A stretch of DNA of 64,000 nt, taken from assembly GCA_950295325.1 (NCBI GenBank), contig OX485803.1, positions 20,336,001 through 20,400,000 of the forward strand. Reading direction: 5' to 3'. Below the pieces are notes generated by a model. That model ran no database searches. It was not told the DNA's origin and saw only the letters and a list, made by a program, of their open reading frames with translations. A program made the position numbers and the translations under genes. Numbering within the stretch: position 1 is the first letter of the stretch; each line of letters opens with the position of its first letter. The DNA comes from Polytrichum commune. Lineage: Eukaryota > Streptophyta > Polytrichopsida > Polytrichales > Polytrichaceae. Positions 34,179-46,574 of the stretch are shown here, one piece after another.

Positions 34179-37100
34179 ATGGAGGCGAATGCAGGTCTGG
34201 TGGCAGGATCGCACAACCGCAACGAGCTAGTGGTCATCCGACCAGACAGTGAGGGGGTAAGCCCAAATTTAGACTTTCCTTCTATTTTTGGACCTTCCTG
34301 TGGTAGGGGTGGCTCGCTGCTCTTTTGGTGTTCTCCGATCGCCATTACTTAAGTAAGCTTATGTGTTACTTGAATGCTGAGACACCGTTGTTGTTGTTTT
34401 GATGTCGGCGATGTCTCCGGCATCTCTTCTCTCAGGCTAAGGGCTGTACTTACTCTAGGGTGAAGGTACACGACCCTTTTTGAGCTTCACACATGATGAT
34501 AGTGTGTCCATAGCCGAGGGTGACTGCGAGATCGAAGGTGCTATGTCGTTTTGTCACATTCTTGCATCATCATCATTTGATGCGGAGAGAAAATTGACGA
34601 AGAATGTCGATCCACTCACTCTCCCTCATCATTTTGATAAGGGAGACGAAAGTGAGTAAGAATGTGGAAGGTAGGGGTTGTTGTGTAGGCGAACATTGCT
34701 CACTTTTGCCATGGTTGGTGAAGTAGCTGCACCAACGTGGTTGCCCTAGAGGGGGCTCCGGACCTTCCATAGGTACCATTTGGTAGTTGTGTGTCCGTGC
34801 AGTCGATCATTAACCGCGCCGTGAGTTGATAGTAATCCCAATAACATCGATAGGCACCGAAGAAGAAATCATTGCACGCCACAGCAGAATTATGTCCCAA
34901 TCGCGACGAGGGCTAATGCCCGAGGAGCCAAAGAGTCAATTTCGCCTTTCGTGGCTGGATGCAGTATCTCCGAAACATTTGAAGTAAGTGTAGCTCGAGA
35001 GGAAAATGGACTTGGAATCGCCTTCCTTCCTTCCTTTCCCTAATGTTGATGACATCTTCAAGTCTCAAGCACAGAGTTACCTGTACATATCGGTAGAAAG
35101 TGTGATTAAGATTACCTAGATTTATTTAGAGTACGTTTGTGTGCATCTTTGGGAAGAATGAGGGCTTCAGTGCATGGCAATACCGGTCCCAAAGTTCATC
35201 TCTTCATTAGAGATATTCAATGTGGGAAAAAATCCCAAGTACCTCTGAGCTTTCATTTCTTGTGCATTTTGGACCATGTACGCTCGCCAAGACCACAACG
35301 TGTTGCAGCATTGTGTGGTGATCTTCTGGATGTTTGGTCGAGTAATTGATGTAAACTTAATATTGTATTTGATGTGCAGCCTAAGCCTCTAAACCACACG
35401 AATGGCCACATTTGCCAAATCTGTGGTGACGATGTCGGAGTCACGACAGAGGGCGAGCTTTTCGTTGCTTGCAACGAGTGTGCATTTCCCGTGTGCCGGC
35501 CATGCTTCGAGTACGAGCGCAAGGACGGCAACCAGTCATGTCCCCAGTGCAAAACTCGTTACAAACGACTCAAAGGTGAACCCTTTCAAGCTAACTTTCT
35601 GTTAATTTTTCAAAGAGTACGACTTATAAAATTTTATTAATATTATAGAAAATTTGAGCGCAGAATTCGTTCACAACCTTTCAGTCTGTCGTGATTTGAC
35701 AGTGTTTTCTTGTGATATTATTGTCCACAGGGAGTCCTCGGGTACCTGGGGACGAGGAAGAGGAGGATACAGATGACTTGGAGAATGAGTTCAATTTTGA
35801 GCTGTCCAACCAGGAAAAAGAGCATGTGGATGCAATGCTCCATGGACACATGAGCTATGGCGGCACATACGACCATGACCTTCCTCACCATATGATGCAT
35901 CAGCAACCACGTTTCCCCTTGCTCACCAATGGCCAAATGGTGAGCAATGGCCTACTCAATTTCTTACAAGATGTTCAGTTTCGAGTCTCTTTGAAACTGA
36001 ATGGAATGTACCATGTGTTCGCTGGATTTAAACACAAGGCCCAGAACCTCGGGTTTTGATTCTAGGGGGATCAGTGCATAGTTGTGTCTGATAAGATTTC
36101 GGTGTGAAGTTTGAAGGGCCAGCCACACATAGCTTGACCTCAAACCCAAGCTTGCAAGTTTGGTGCGCCAAGGGAAAAGAAATTAGACCCTTACATGCTG
36201 TGAATTGGGGAGCTTTGGTTCCTCCTTTTTTTGGACTGATTTTAAAGTTAAAGCCCAAACTTGAACGTCCAGTCACTGAGGGAAGTGAAAATTCTACAAG
36301 GTCAGGTTTAGGCTTGAATATGAAAATCAATCCAAAACAACCAGGAGATGACCTTGAGAAAAAGCAGTTCCGCCATCTTAGGCACGGGTAACGGCCAAAG
36401 TCTCTTACCTTGGCCCACCACACTTGCAAGCTTGAGCTTTAGCTCAAGTTGTGTATGGCAACCCCAAGTACCATCAGAATTCAGGACAATTGATTAGCTA
36501 AATTTCCTTCTTTTTTCATCTGCCTGAGTTTTAATTTTCTGGCCGCTCCTGTGATCTTAAGCTTGTTGTGTCCACAATGACAGGTGACTGGTGACTCGGA
36601 GGACGGTGATAATCATGCCATTGTGGTGCCCCCGAATATGAGTGGCGGGAAGCGTGTCCACCCCCTTCCCTACATTGATTCCAACCTGCCTGGTATGATT
36701 AGCCATCATTCTATCTACCTTTTCAATAAAGAAATTCTATCAACAGTACTCATTCTAGCCTAGCTGCTCAAAATCAGAGCTTTCTTGCATCAACAGTGAT
36801 TGAAAGTGTCTGATCTTTGATGGTGTTTGACCCCAATCCTGTGGCAGTGCAAGCAAGGCCAATGGATCCTACCAAGGATTTGGCTGCTTATGGTTACGGA
36901 AGTGTAGCCTGGAAGGAAAGGGTGGACAGCTGGAAGTTGAGACAAGAGAAAATGCAGATGATGATGAGTGATGGTGGTCAATTGCATTCCAAGGGTGGTG
37001 ACATGGATGGGGATGCAAACGGCCCCGACCTTCCAATGTATGCTTTTTTTGCACTTGGAAGTTCTAGGATCACCTCAGTTGTTCTACTACCAATTTATGC

Positions 37101-40100
37101 AATGAATATATATCTTTTGGTGAAATTCTTCAGACTCTGGTGATTGTTTATGATCGCTATTGCATAGTAATACTCCATGATATCCCCATGTATGCCTCTA
37201 CATTCTTACGCTTCAAAGGGTGTGTCTTACAGAATGGATGAATCAAGACAACCTCTGTCTCGGAAAGTTCCCATTGCATCCAGCAAGATCAACCCTTACC
37301 GAATGTTGATTATCATCCGCCTTGTGGTCCTCGGTTTCTTCTTTCGATACCGCATTCTCAACCCTGTTGATGGAGCTTATGGCCTGTGGCTCACCTCGGT
37401 CATTTGTGAGATTTGGTTTGCTATATCTTGGATCCTGGATCAGTTTCCCAAGTGGCTTCCCATCAACCGAGAAACATATCTTGATAGGCTCTCACTCAGG
37501 TAAAATATTTCCTGAGCCTTCCATACAGTTTCCTTACAATAAACATTCAGTACATTGACTATGGTAAAACACTGGGCCACACTATTGAGCTTATTCCCAC
37601 ACGGAAACCATTTTGGATAATACTGTGGGAGCATACAATATACTAACTCGCCCAATGTAATTAACATCAAAGGTCCATGTAGTAGGTTACGCTGTTTTTA
37701 TTGGATTGAAAATAGTGTGCGTTTTTTAAAGACTTCCAACCTAGGGGAAGGAGGTGAGTTTATCACGTGGACATGACAAAGTGCATCTAGAGTCCCACAC
37801 TATTTTCTTTAGTGATGGTGTATTGTGTGGATATAAAGGATTATCTCACTGTGAACATAAGCTGGTGTTGATGATAGCCATATGGAGGTGGTCTTTATGC
37901 TCCTAATCTGAAATTTATGGATATTTTGACACCTAATGTCAGTGGTTTTCCTTGTAACAGGTATGAGAAGGAGGGGCAGCCTTCACAATTGGCGCCTGTT
38001 GATGTTTACGTTAGTACTGTCGACCCTTCGAAGGAACCTCCCATTGTAACAGCAAACACTATACTCTCCATTCTCTCCGTGGATTACCCAGTTGACAAAG
38101 TCTCATGCTACCTTTCAGACGATGGAGCTGCCATGCTCACCTTTGAGGCTCTGTCTGAGACCTCCGAATTTGCACGCAAGTGGGTCCCTTTCTGCAAGAA
38201 GTTTGCGATTGAACCCCGTGCACCTGAAATGTACTTCGCTCAAAAGATTGACTACTTGAAAGATAAGGTGCAGCCCACCTTTGTGAAGGAGCGCCGCGCC
38301 ATGAAGGTGAGACTTTCACTTAGTTTCTCATTGGTCACCAGAGTGCCTTGCGTAGGTCAAATTCTTTCACAGTATGACACATGGTTGGTTATGCAATTCT
38401 TTTCAGTTGTGCGAGTAAGAATTGTTTTTGAACTGAGAAGAAAAATCACACTTGTGCCCATTTGCAGAGGGAGTACGAAGAGTTTAAAGTCCGTGTGAAT
38501 GCGTTGGTGGCAAAAGCCCAGAAGGTTCCAGAGGAAGGATGGACAATGCAGGATGGGACACCTTGGCCTGGTAACAATACCCGTGACCACCCAGGAATGA
38601 TTCAGGTGAGGTTCAAGTTTTTTGGGGATCCAAAATTTTCCTAACAATTTGGGCTGTAACTTTTGGGAGAGAAAAAATCTTCTATCTTACAGAATAAATG
38701 ACATAAAGTATGCGGCCCTATTGTGGACACTTCCAAATCCAAAGATACTTTATGTCATTTATGTAGACAAAATGTAGACACCATTCTAGATTCGACATAT
38801 AGTGTTTATCCTTGTTCCAAAATGGGAATCGGCTCACTTAGTTAGCATGCAGTCGTGGATCATGAGAACGGGCATTTCAAGCTTCAAAATCAGCCTTTAG
38901 ATGCAAAAGTTATAAGAGGTCAAAATTAAGATTCTCTTTCTCTATGAATGGTGACATAGGTCCTCCCAATTGTGTTAAGTGTCGAATCTAGAATGGTGTC
39001 TACATTTTGACCACACAATCCAATCTCATTGTAACACATGTTGTTTTGGCATCCGTTCTTTCCTACAAACCTTGCCATTAACCATTCAATTATATGCGTC
39101 CAATGAAGAAGAGTGACCTCATAAGGGCCACACACTTTAAATGTAGATCTCTTAATTCCAACTCTGCAGCACTTGGACTATGATGGTACTGAATGTCATA
39201 CTTACATTCTTTAACCCTCCTTTGAGCAGGTATTTTTGGGACACAGTGGTGGTCATGACACAGACGGAAATGAGTTGCCGCGTTTGGTCTACGTTTCGAG
39301 GGAGAAGAGGCCTGGTTTCAACCACCACAAGAAAGCAGGAGCCATGAATGCGCTCGTCCGAGTTTCAGCTGTTCTTACAAACGCACCTTACCTCCTCAAT
39401 CTTGATTGTGACCATTACATCAACAACAGCAAGGCTATTCGGGAATCAATGTGCTTCATGATGGATCCAAATGTGGGGAAGAAAGTCTGTTATGTGCAAT
39501 TTCCACAGCGTTTCGATGGTATTGATCGCAACGACAGATACGCAAATCACAACACTGTTTTCTTTGACGTAAGTACAGCAGCAAACTTTGTCACTCAGAA
39601 CCATCATAGCATTCTTAAGCATGTGTAAGGATGTACTCTCTCTGTTCTAGCTCCAAGAATATATCCAAGAATCAAGGGACTCCTTGATTGCAGGCATGAA
39701 TGTGAAGCCTTGTCAACTGGCAAGCTCTCATTAGTTGACACCTCAATGTAACCTATCTTTGGTCTAAGCCTAATCTCATCTACAAGATACAACTTATAAG
39801 ACCTTGCTGAAAAGAATTGAATCGAGTTTATAATCTCCAAGATGCTTATCTAGGGTGAATACCCACTACACCGCTTAGAATGCTGTGGACTATAATTATG
39901 ATGGATCAATTTATTTTTTAGAATTCCTGAGTATGGCCAATACTGACAATATTTTCCTCTCCGCTTGCAGATTAACTTGAAGGGTTTAGATGGAATTCAA
40001 GGACCAGTATATGTGGGTACAGGATGTGTTTTCAGGAGGCAAGCCCTCTATGGTACTGAGCCTGCCCTGAAAGGTAAGATAAGTAAGGCTGGTTGTGGAT

Positions 40101-42249
40101 CTTGCTGCCCATCATGGTGCTGCGGTCCTCGTAAGAAGGGCAAGAAGAATAAGGGGAAAAATTCCAAGAAAAAACCGACACCTGCACGGACTGATTCCAG
40201 CATCCCCATCTTCAACCTTGACGATATTGAAGAAGGTGTTGAAGGTAAAGGCTCCTGTGACTTTTCGTATACAGCAAAGACCAAGTATTGATTATTGATT
40301 AACATGAAAGCGGTTTGTGTTCCTCGCACTGATGTTATAGGTTTGTTTGCATACAGGTTTGGAAGATGAGAGATCTTCGCTTGTGTCAACAAAGAACTTC
40401 GAGAAAAAGTTTGGTCAATCACCTGTTTTCATTGCCTCTACTCTTCTGGAGAATGGGGGTGTGCATCATTCCGCAAGCCCTGGATCACTTCTAAAAGAAG
40501 CTATTCACGTCATCAGCTGTGGTTACGAAGACAAGACTGAGTGGGGTAAAGAGGTGAGTCACAGAAACCTACATTCTTCATGTTGTGATGATGAGTGCAT
40601 TGAATGGTAATTAGCCTTAACCCCTAAGTGCTCTTAGCAATCTCTCTTTACTGGACGAAGTGAAATCTTTGTCAAACGCTTTTCAAGTTACTTTTGTGTG
40701 GGTGTTGAGAAGTGTAACCTTGCAAGACAACAAGCAATCACTATCTACCCAAAAGTCACATCACAATGTATATTCACACTGTACAATATCAAAATGCTGT
40801 ATGTACAAGAGGCCCAGATTGGGATCCAAAAGTGTTTAGGGGTTAAGTGAACCTTAAGGCATGTTGATCACAAAATATGTGGGAAAGGTTCTGAACTTCA
40901 TCTATTTGCATTGTGACAGATTGGATGGATCTATGGATCTGTTACAGAGGACATTCTAACAGGATTCAAGATGCATTGTCGAGGTTGGCGTTCAATATAT
41001 TGTGTACCGACCCGCCCGGCCTTCAAAGGATCAGCGCCTATTAATCTTTCCGATCGTCTGAACCAAGTGTTGCGGTGGGCTTTAGGGTCTGTGGAGATTT
41101 CTCTTAGCAGGCATTGTCCATTGTGGTACGGGTATGGTGGACGCCTCAAGTGCTTGGAGAGATTGGCATACATCAACACCACTATATATCCCTTGACATC
41201 CTTACCTCTCGTAGCCTATTGTACACTTCCCGCCGTTTGTCTGCTGACTGGAAAATTTATCATCCCTACTGTAAGTAAAAACAACTACATTTCTCTTTTG
41301 CTTTGTCTATGTGCTCTTATAAAATTCTTAGTAGCCTTTTTAAGTTTCAACGCAAATGGAATAATTCTTAGGTAATCCAGATAACCTAAGAATGATGTTA
41401 TTGGGGAATCACCTCTTCAATTGAATCTTGGTAGATGGAGAAGGCTTTGTGTCCGAAGATATATAGGCAACAATGAGGTGTTGACTAATGAGAACTTGCT
41501 AATTGACTATGCTCGGGGTATTCATGCATGTAGTCAGGGACCTTGATTTTTTTAAATTTATTATGGAAGCTAGAATAGAAGGAGAGCTTGAGAATGGTAG
41601 GCTTACGGAAGCATTAGGTCAAAGAAAGATAAATAGATATTGACGTTCTTGCTTTTCCGATTTGCAGATTAGCAACCTTGCAAGTTTATGGTTCATTTCC
41701 CTCTTCATCTCCATTTTTGCAACGGGTATTCTGGAGATGCGTTGGGCAGGAGTTGGAGTCGACGAGTGGTGGAGGAACGAACAGTTTTGGGTGATTGGAG
41801 GAGTCTCTGCACATCTGTTTGCACTCTTCCAAGGTCTCTTGAAGGTGTTTGCAGGAATCGACACGAATTTCACCGTCACCTCAAAGTCGGGTGAGGATGA
41901 GAATTTTGGTGAGCTATATGTGTTCAAGTGGACATCGCTTCTGATTCCCCCGACCACGTTGTTGATTGTCAACCTAGTTGGAGTTGTGGCTGGCATTTCA
42001 GATGCTATCAACAATGGCTATCAATCATGGGGTCCTCTATTCGGAAAACTGTTTTTTGCCTTTTGGGTGATTGTCCACTTGTACCCATTTTTGAAAGGAT
42101 TGATGGGTCGTCAGAACCGAATGCCCACAATTGTGATTGTGTGGTCGATTCTTCTTGCTTCCATCTTCTCACTTCTGTGGGTACGAATCAACCCATTCGT
42201 TTCAAAGTCAAGCGGCCCCAACTTGGTGGAGTGTGGGCTCACGTGTTAA
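34179..42249 (+). CDS. CESA: cellulose synthase catalytic subunit (CESA), complete, 13 exons
   Basis: Exons: 34179-34256, 35380-35575, 35731-35939, 36584-36692, 36848-37037, 37233-37499, 37961-38306, 38468-38605, 39230-39568, 39971-40244, 40357-40553, 40920-41270, 41668-42249. All introns are GT-AG and frames join to 1091 aa, the usual CESA length. The product is a plasma-membrane processive glycosyltransferase that polymerises beta-1,4-glucan from UDP-glucose in rosette complexes. Visible: RING-type zinc finger (eight Cys, 38-83); acidic variable region; two N-terminal membrane helices (~285-335); SDDG (402-405), DCD (570-572), TED (790-792) and QVLRW (830-834), the complete catalytic set; plant-conserved region in exons 7-8; Cys/Lys-rich class-specific region in exon 10 ([19 protein letters not shown]); C-terminal membrane helices; ending VECGLTC. 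The start ATG opens [20 protein letters not shown], the canonical CESA N-terminus. Intron 3 carries an inverted-repeat element. Confidence 0.97.
36116..36464. mobile_element. inverted-repeat element in CESA intron 3
   Basis: Arms of about 55 bp. The left contains CAAGCTTGCAAGTTTGGTG and the right its reverse complement with a few changes (CACCACACTTGCAAGCTTG). The ends are roughly GGGCCAGCCACACA and TGTATGGCAACCCC. It lies wholly within the intron, on neither splice site. Boundaries and superfamily are uncertain. Confidence 0.6.
38695..38761. repeat. perfect 17-bp stem-loop in CESA intron 8
   Basis: TAAATGACATAAAGTAT (38695-38711) and its exact reverse complement (38745-38761) enclose a 33-base loop. 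The intron also holds a dispersed-repeat fragment (about 38930-39140). Confidence 0.75.
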
Positions 42250-43215
42250 CATTTTTCTGCAGCTACGTCGAAACTCAAAACTCGAAGAATATTTGCGGCT
42301 GACGCATGCATGCATACCCCCTGATTCTTTATCTGCTCTGAAGCCCTTGAATTAAGGCTTCATGCAGGCTTGAAGCACACGATGATTTGCAGTGTAGGCC
42401 GAGTAGATTGAGCAAAGGTGTGTAGAAGAAATAAGAGACCCGTGAAAGAGCCAAAAGCATGAAAAGATGAGTCTCAATGTACTAATACAATGGATCGGTG
42501 CTTGGCATGTGATGGGATTGATTACCCCACAATTTTCCAGCCAAGGCTAAATTGGTGCCGTGAATCCTGTGAAAGAGTAAATAGCATCCTCTCAATGTGA
42601 ACCCAGCTTCGAACAGAGTTGGACATTTATTCACTTCCAGGAAAGTCTGTATGCTCTTCCCCACTATGAATTGTGAATATGTGAAGTGATTGAACTGAAC
42701 ATGTGTCAGAAGTACAGCATTGTTTCTGGGTTGGACTGTGAGTGGATCATTTGCTACAAAAGATCTTTCATGATCAATGTCTTGCATGTGTTTTGATGAG
42801 GTTTTGACAGTCTTGTTAGGATCCTGGTCATACATCAAGAGGAAATAGGAAGGTTAATGCAGTATAAGTTGTGTTTATGTCCTTATTTAAAATTGCATGA
42901 ATTGGATGGTAGCAAGATTTGAATGTACTTGAAAATTTGTATGGGCCTCTTGCATTGTGTTGTCGAGAAGAGTACACAAATTCCTAAAATCGCTCACTCT
43001 CCTATATGCAAATAGTGCTCATTTGCTTGGAAGAACATTGTTTCTTATCAGTCATCATTTCTACCTAAAAACAATAATAACAAACCAGTGATGCCTCTAA
43101 ATTGGAAACTTTGGAACTGTATGGGAAGAAGGCCATCTGTATCAGGAGATGAAAGTTGTGGAATTTGCGTGTGCATTTGCAAAATTCAAGTGAAGTTGGA
43201 AGATTTTGTACTAAG
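42250..43215. other. convergent intergenic region between CESA and GDSL gene
   Basis: Should contain the 3' UTRs of the two convergent genes. No further gene recognised. Confidence 0.6.
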
Positions 43216-46200
43216 TTAGGTTTGGGAAGGCCAGGCAGTGAAATCGGGTGAGCAATTGAATCCACCCACAGGGGTGATGTACTCACCACTGAGGAAGGCC
43301 TTCGCAGCTGCCGCATTCAAAGTATTTGAGGTGTGGATTCCGTCCCAACTCAAGTGGTTGAAGGAGTTTGCACAGGGGGGCATGGTGATGGTGGTGACAT
43401 TGTCCGCATAGTTCCACCCGCAGAAGTAATTCTTGTCAAAGTTATAGATGCCACCTTGTCCACAGCACGCTGTCAAAGGCTCCGTTACATCTGTTTTCAA
43501 ATGCAGAGCAACAATCACAATCCACAGTGGTCAGGCCGAGCAATTTTGCTGATGTCTCTACTCCTAATTGGATATCAGCATGCTCATTAGGACCCACAAA
43601 TTGATGACCCAATCATGGCCTCACCATGTTTGGTAATGAACAATTGTCACCCTACTATCAATTGAAGTAGACACACAATACCTACATCACCGCTACCAAA
43701 ACTTAGTAGGTTGGATGCCTACTACAGTTCATGGCATGGCTGCTCCTACCCAGATTCAAACCAAGTGATTCTGGTGGCATGTCTATTCCTCATTGAGTAT
43801 GAAGAGGCACATTATCACTTGTAATTGGTGACCCTATCATGGCTTGACCACTAAAAACTAGGTAAGGGACATGTGTTGCTCTGCCGTTGGTTGTAGTTGG
43901 CACCCGATAATTATCTCACTGCTAACACGACTTGGTAAGTTGGACGTCTAAGTTAATATAATACAATCCGTGGTAGAGCTCCTTGCATCCATTACCTAGT
44001 TCATAATGGTAGATAAGCATTGACCAAACAATAGGTTACGAGATTCGTCCAAACCCATAATTACCCAGCTCACTCGGTAATGAAATCCTAACCCTGAACA
44101 TGCGCATGAGCTCCAACTTAGGCCATAATTTAAGTGATTGGATTTGAACGTACTATAATCCACCGGATTGTCGAGGATGTCAGTGTAAACACCATGGAGA
44201 TCACCGTAAAAGATATTCAAAGCAGGATACTCATTGCGCAACTTCACCATTTGATCTCCCAGTGCCTCGTTGTGTGCGGTGGTGATTTCGTTGAGGTTGC
44301 TCAAACAGCCATGGTCATCATATGCAGCGCTGCTTGAGTTTCCATACAAGGTGAGCATCGCAGGAGTGCAACCAAGAGGCGGTAAGTTCACCACCAAGAT
44401 GTCACGAGCTCCGAATGCAATTATACTCTGCAGCGAGACATCAATCATCATGTCAAGCAATTCATAGATCTCATGTTCACCGGACCTCGGTCTATAAAGT
44501 ATGTGGGTCTTATTCAGTCACTCTTCTTAATTGGACACCTAAGGTATATATGCCTAAAATTAACATCGGCCTTAACCCAATGTTGTAGTACACTTCGACA
44601 ATTGATGGAAATGCCTCTAACCCATTTGCCAAGCTTCTAGTTAGGAATGGACACCAAAAATTGACATGTTGCGATGAGATTGGACTACATGCTCAAAAAA
44701 TAGACACCTCTCTAGGTCCAAGAGTGAACACTACTGAGTGAGCCTGATCACTTGCTGTAAGGGGAAAGAGAATCTTCACTTTGAACTCTTGTAACTTTTC
44801 CATCTCAACTTTGATTATGAATGGGACAGGACAATCTTTGTGACTCGAAATTGGTAACTGGAGGAGACGATTCCTGATCTGATCCAATGGCGCCCAACAA
44901 TGTCTGTGGAGTTGGCCGATTACCTTATTAATGATTTTGTGCTACGTGTATGTACATTGCTCTCCATGCCAACAACTCACCTCGATTGCGGAGATGATGG
45001 CAGACACCACGTCGCTGACAATGTTCAGTGTCTGGGTAGGTGTAAGAATCTCGTCATAGAGGCTGAAGAAGTAATCTTGGTAGCCAGCGTACACCATGTA
45101 CAGGGAGGAGTTTAGTGTGGACGACTTCGGCAAGCTCTGCACAACATCTACAGCTCAACGACGACAAACAAACAAACAATCAGCGAACTCCATCATCGTA
45201 GAGGAAAGAAAACCCTAACAGCAGATCGTTGGCTCTTTTCGGTACTTCATACCAAGAGAGTACGGGTGCAACAATTCATTTCCTTCCAGGTATGATCCAT
45301 AATTATCAGATTTCTTGTATATATGTGAAAACAATGTGTTCAGAACACAAAGAAAGAGGACGGAGAAGATTATGAGTTTAGCCTTGATGATCGTCTCGTT
45401 GATTCGCTGTTACAGAACAACAATTGCACTCAGCACAACATCTGCAGCTCAATTTAATACCAAGAAGGTAACGGTGCAACAATTCCTTCTCTCTAAAGTA
45501 TGATGCATATTTGCAAATGTCGTCTATTTTATAACAACAATTACAGAATCATCGTAGGTATGATCTTACATGTTTGGTTCTCGTAGAACAGAAGGCGAAC
45601 TTTGTATCGGTACAACCATTGCACCTGAACCTCCAACGAGAACGGAGTGCTGAATCCCGAATTCTTGACCCACTCCTTTGATGTTCTCGCTGAAGCACCA
45701 GAGACGGCAAAGTTGCTACCGTAAGTAAAATCTGCGGCCGTTCCTCTCAGAATTGCATAATTTGGTCGCCTCCTAATCCCAAACGCTGTTCACAACGCAA
45801 CAAGAAAGAAGGAAAGAAATCTCATCCTCGGCATCAACTGCTACACAGGTTCAGAATCTCTCAACAACACTGAATATCTGCAATTTCAGTTTCTATAGAA
45901 GAAATGTGACCTGCCTCGAAACTCATCATGATTACCCATTAAAGGCACTTTGGCATCATCCTATGATCTTATATCAAACAGAACGCGAACTTCGGAATGC
46001 CCTGGGTAATGTCCTGATTTCTGTTCATTTGATGTATACCCATCCCGTACCCATAGCATCAACTTTTTCTACACAGGCATGGAATCTCTCAACAACATTG
46101 AATTCCTGCAATTTCGTTTTCAATTTCAATTTCAAACGAAACAATGGGAAAACTTGCGTCCAAATTCACCATCACTACCCATGAGGGCACTTGGGCATTA

Positions 46201-46574
46201 TCCTATCTTAATTCAAACCGAATTCGAAGGTTATGTCTTGATTTCTGTTCAATTGATCGAATGCATGCCTCGAGTGATGTTACCCATCCCATACCCATGA
46301 AATCGACCAAAAGTTTTCCATCGCACAGACGATCAGCAGCATGCATTGGGAACTGAAATCCATTCGGAGCGATTTCGGCATGCTTGAATTGATCAGGAAA
46401 AGCTGCTATGGCGTTGCCAACATCCGTGAGGGAGTCTCCGAATGCATAAAGTGCAGGGTAGAAGCAGTCCTGCAGTGATTGAGTGACCGGAATGAAACAA
46501 ATCAAATTGACCCAAAAAAGTCCCCAGCTCATCAACACTACATTAGATGCCTGCAATTGCAGCACCAGCTCCAT
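43216..46574 (-). CDS. secreted GDSL esterase/lipase, complete, 5 exons
   Basis: Minus-strand exons: 46574-46295, 45785-45570, 45147-44981, 44427-44154, 43490-43216. GT-AG joins give 403 aa, the usual size. Members are SGNH hydrolases that cleave acyl or acetyl esters, generally secreted. The N-terminal ~33 residues include a hydrophobic stretch (SWGLFWVNLICFIPV), a likely signal peptide. Block I is FGDSLTDVGN with nucleophile Ser48; block II is YGSNFAVSGAS; block V is DGIH (Asp362, His365), so Ser-Asp-His is present. Block III reads AGYQDY (187-190) where the family has GxND: the oxyanion Asn is Gln189. The frame is open upstream of the chosen ATG, but this is the first ATG giving a signal peptide. 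Introns 1 and 2 carry internal duplications. The closest plant relatives by feel are ENOD8/alpha-fucosidase-like GDSL proteins. Confidence 0.93.
45134..45515. repeat. partial duplication in GDSL intron 2 that copies the splice acceptor region
   Basis: The sequence around the exon 3 acceptor (CACAACATCTACAGCTCAA, from 45140) recurs at about 45432 (CACAACATCTGCAGCTCAA). A second shared block reads GTGCAACAATTC (near 45267 and 45475). The copy includes an AG at the same relative position (minus strand, exon would start at 45441), a potential decoy acceptor. Confidence 0.75.
45841..46296. repeat. ~228-bp tandem duplication in GDSL intron 1
   Basis: Unit 1 starts CTACACAGGTTCAGAATCTC (45841) and unit 2 CTACACAGGCATGGAATCTC (46069). 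Similarity persists, with drift, through ACCCATCCC(G/A)TACCCAT at the end. Unit 2 ends at the real exon 1 donor, so unit 1 contains a degenerate copy of that donor. Confidence 0.75.

Noticed and set aside
33289-34214. Several overlapping minus-strand frames of 80-139 codons before CESA
   Set aside because: They arise from GA/CT and TTG repeats in the CESA leader, show serine/leucine runs, and have no family resemblance.
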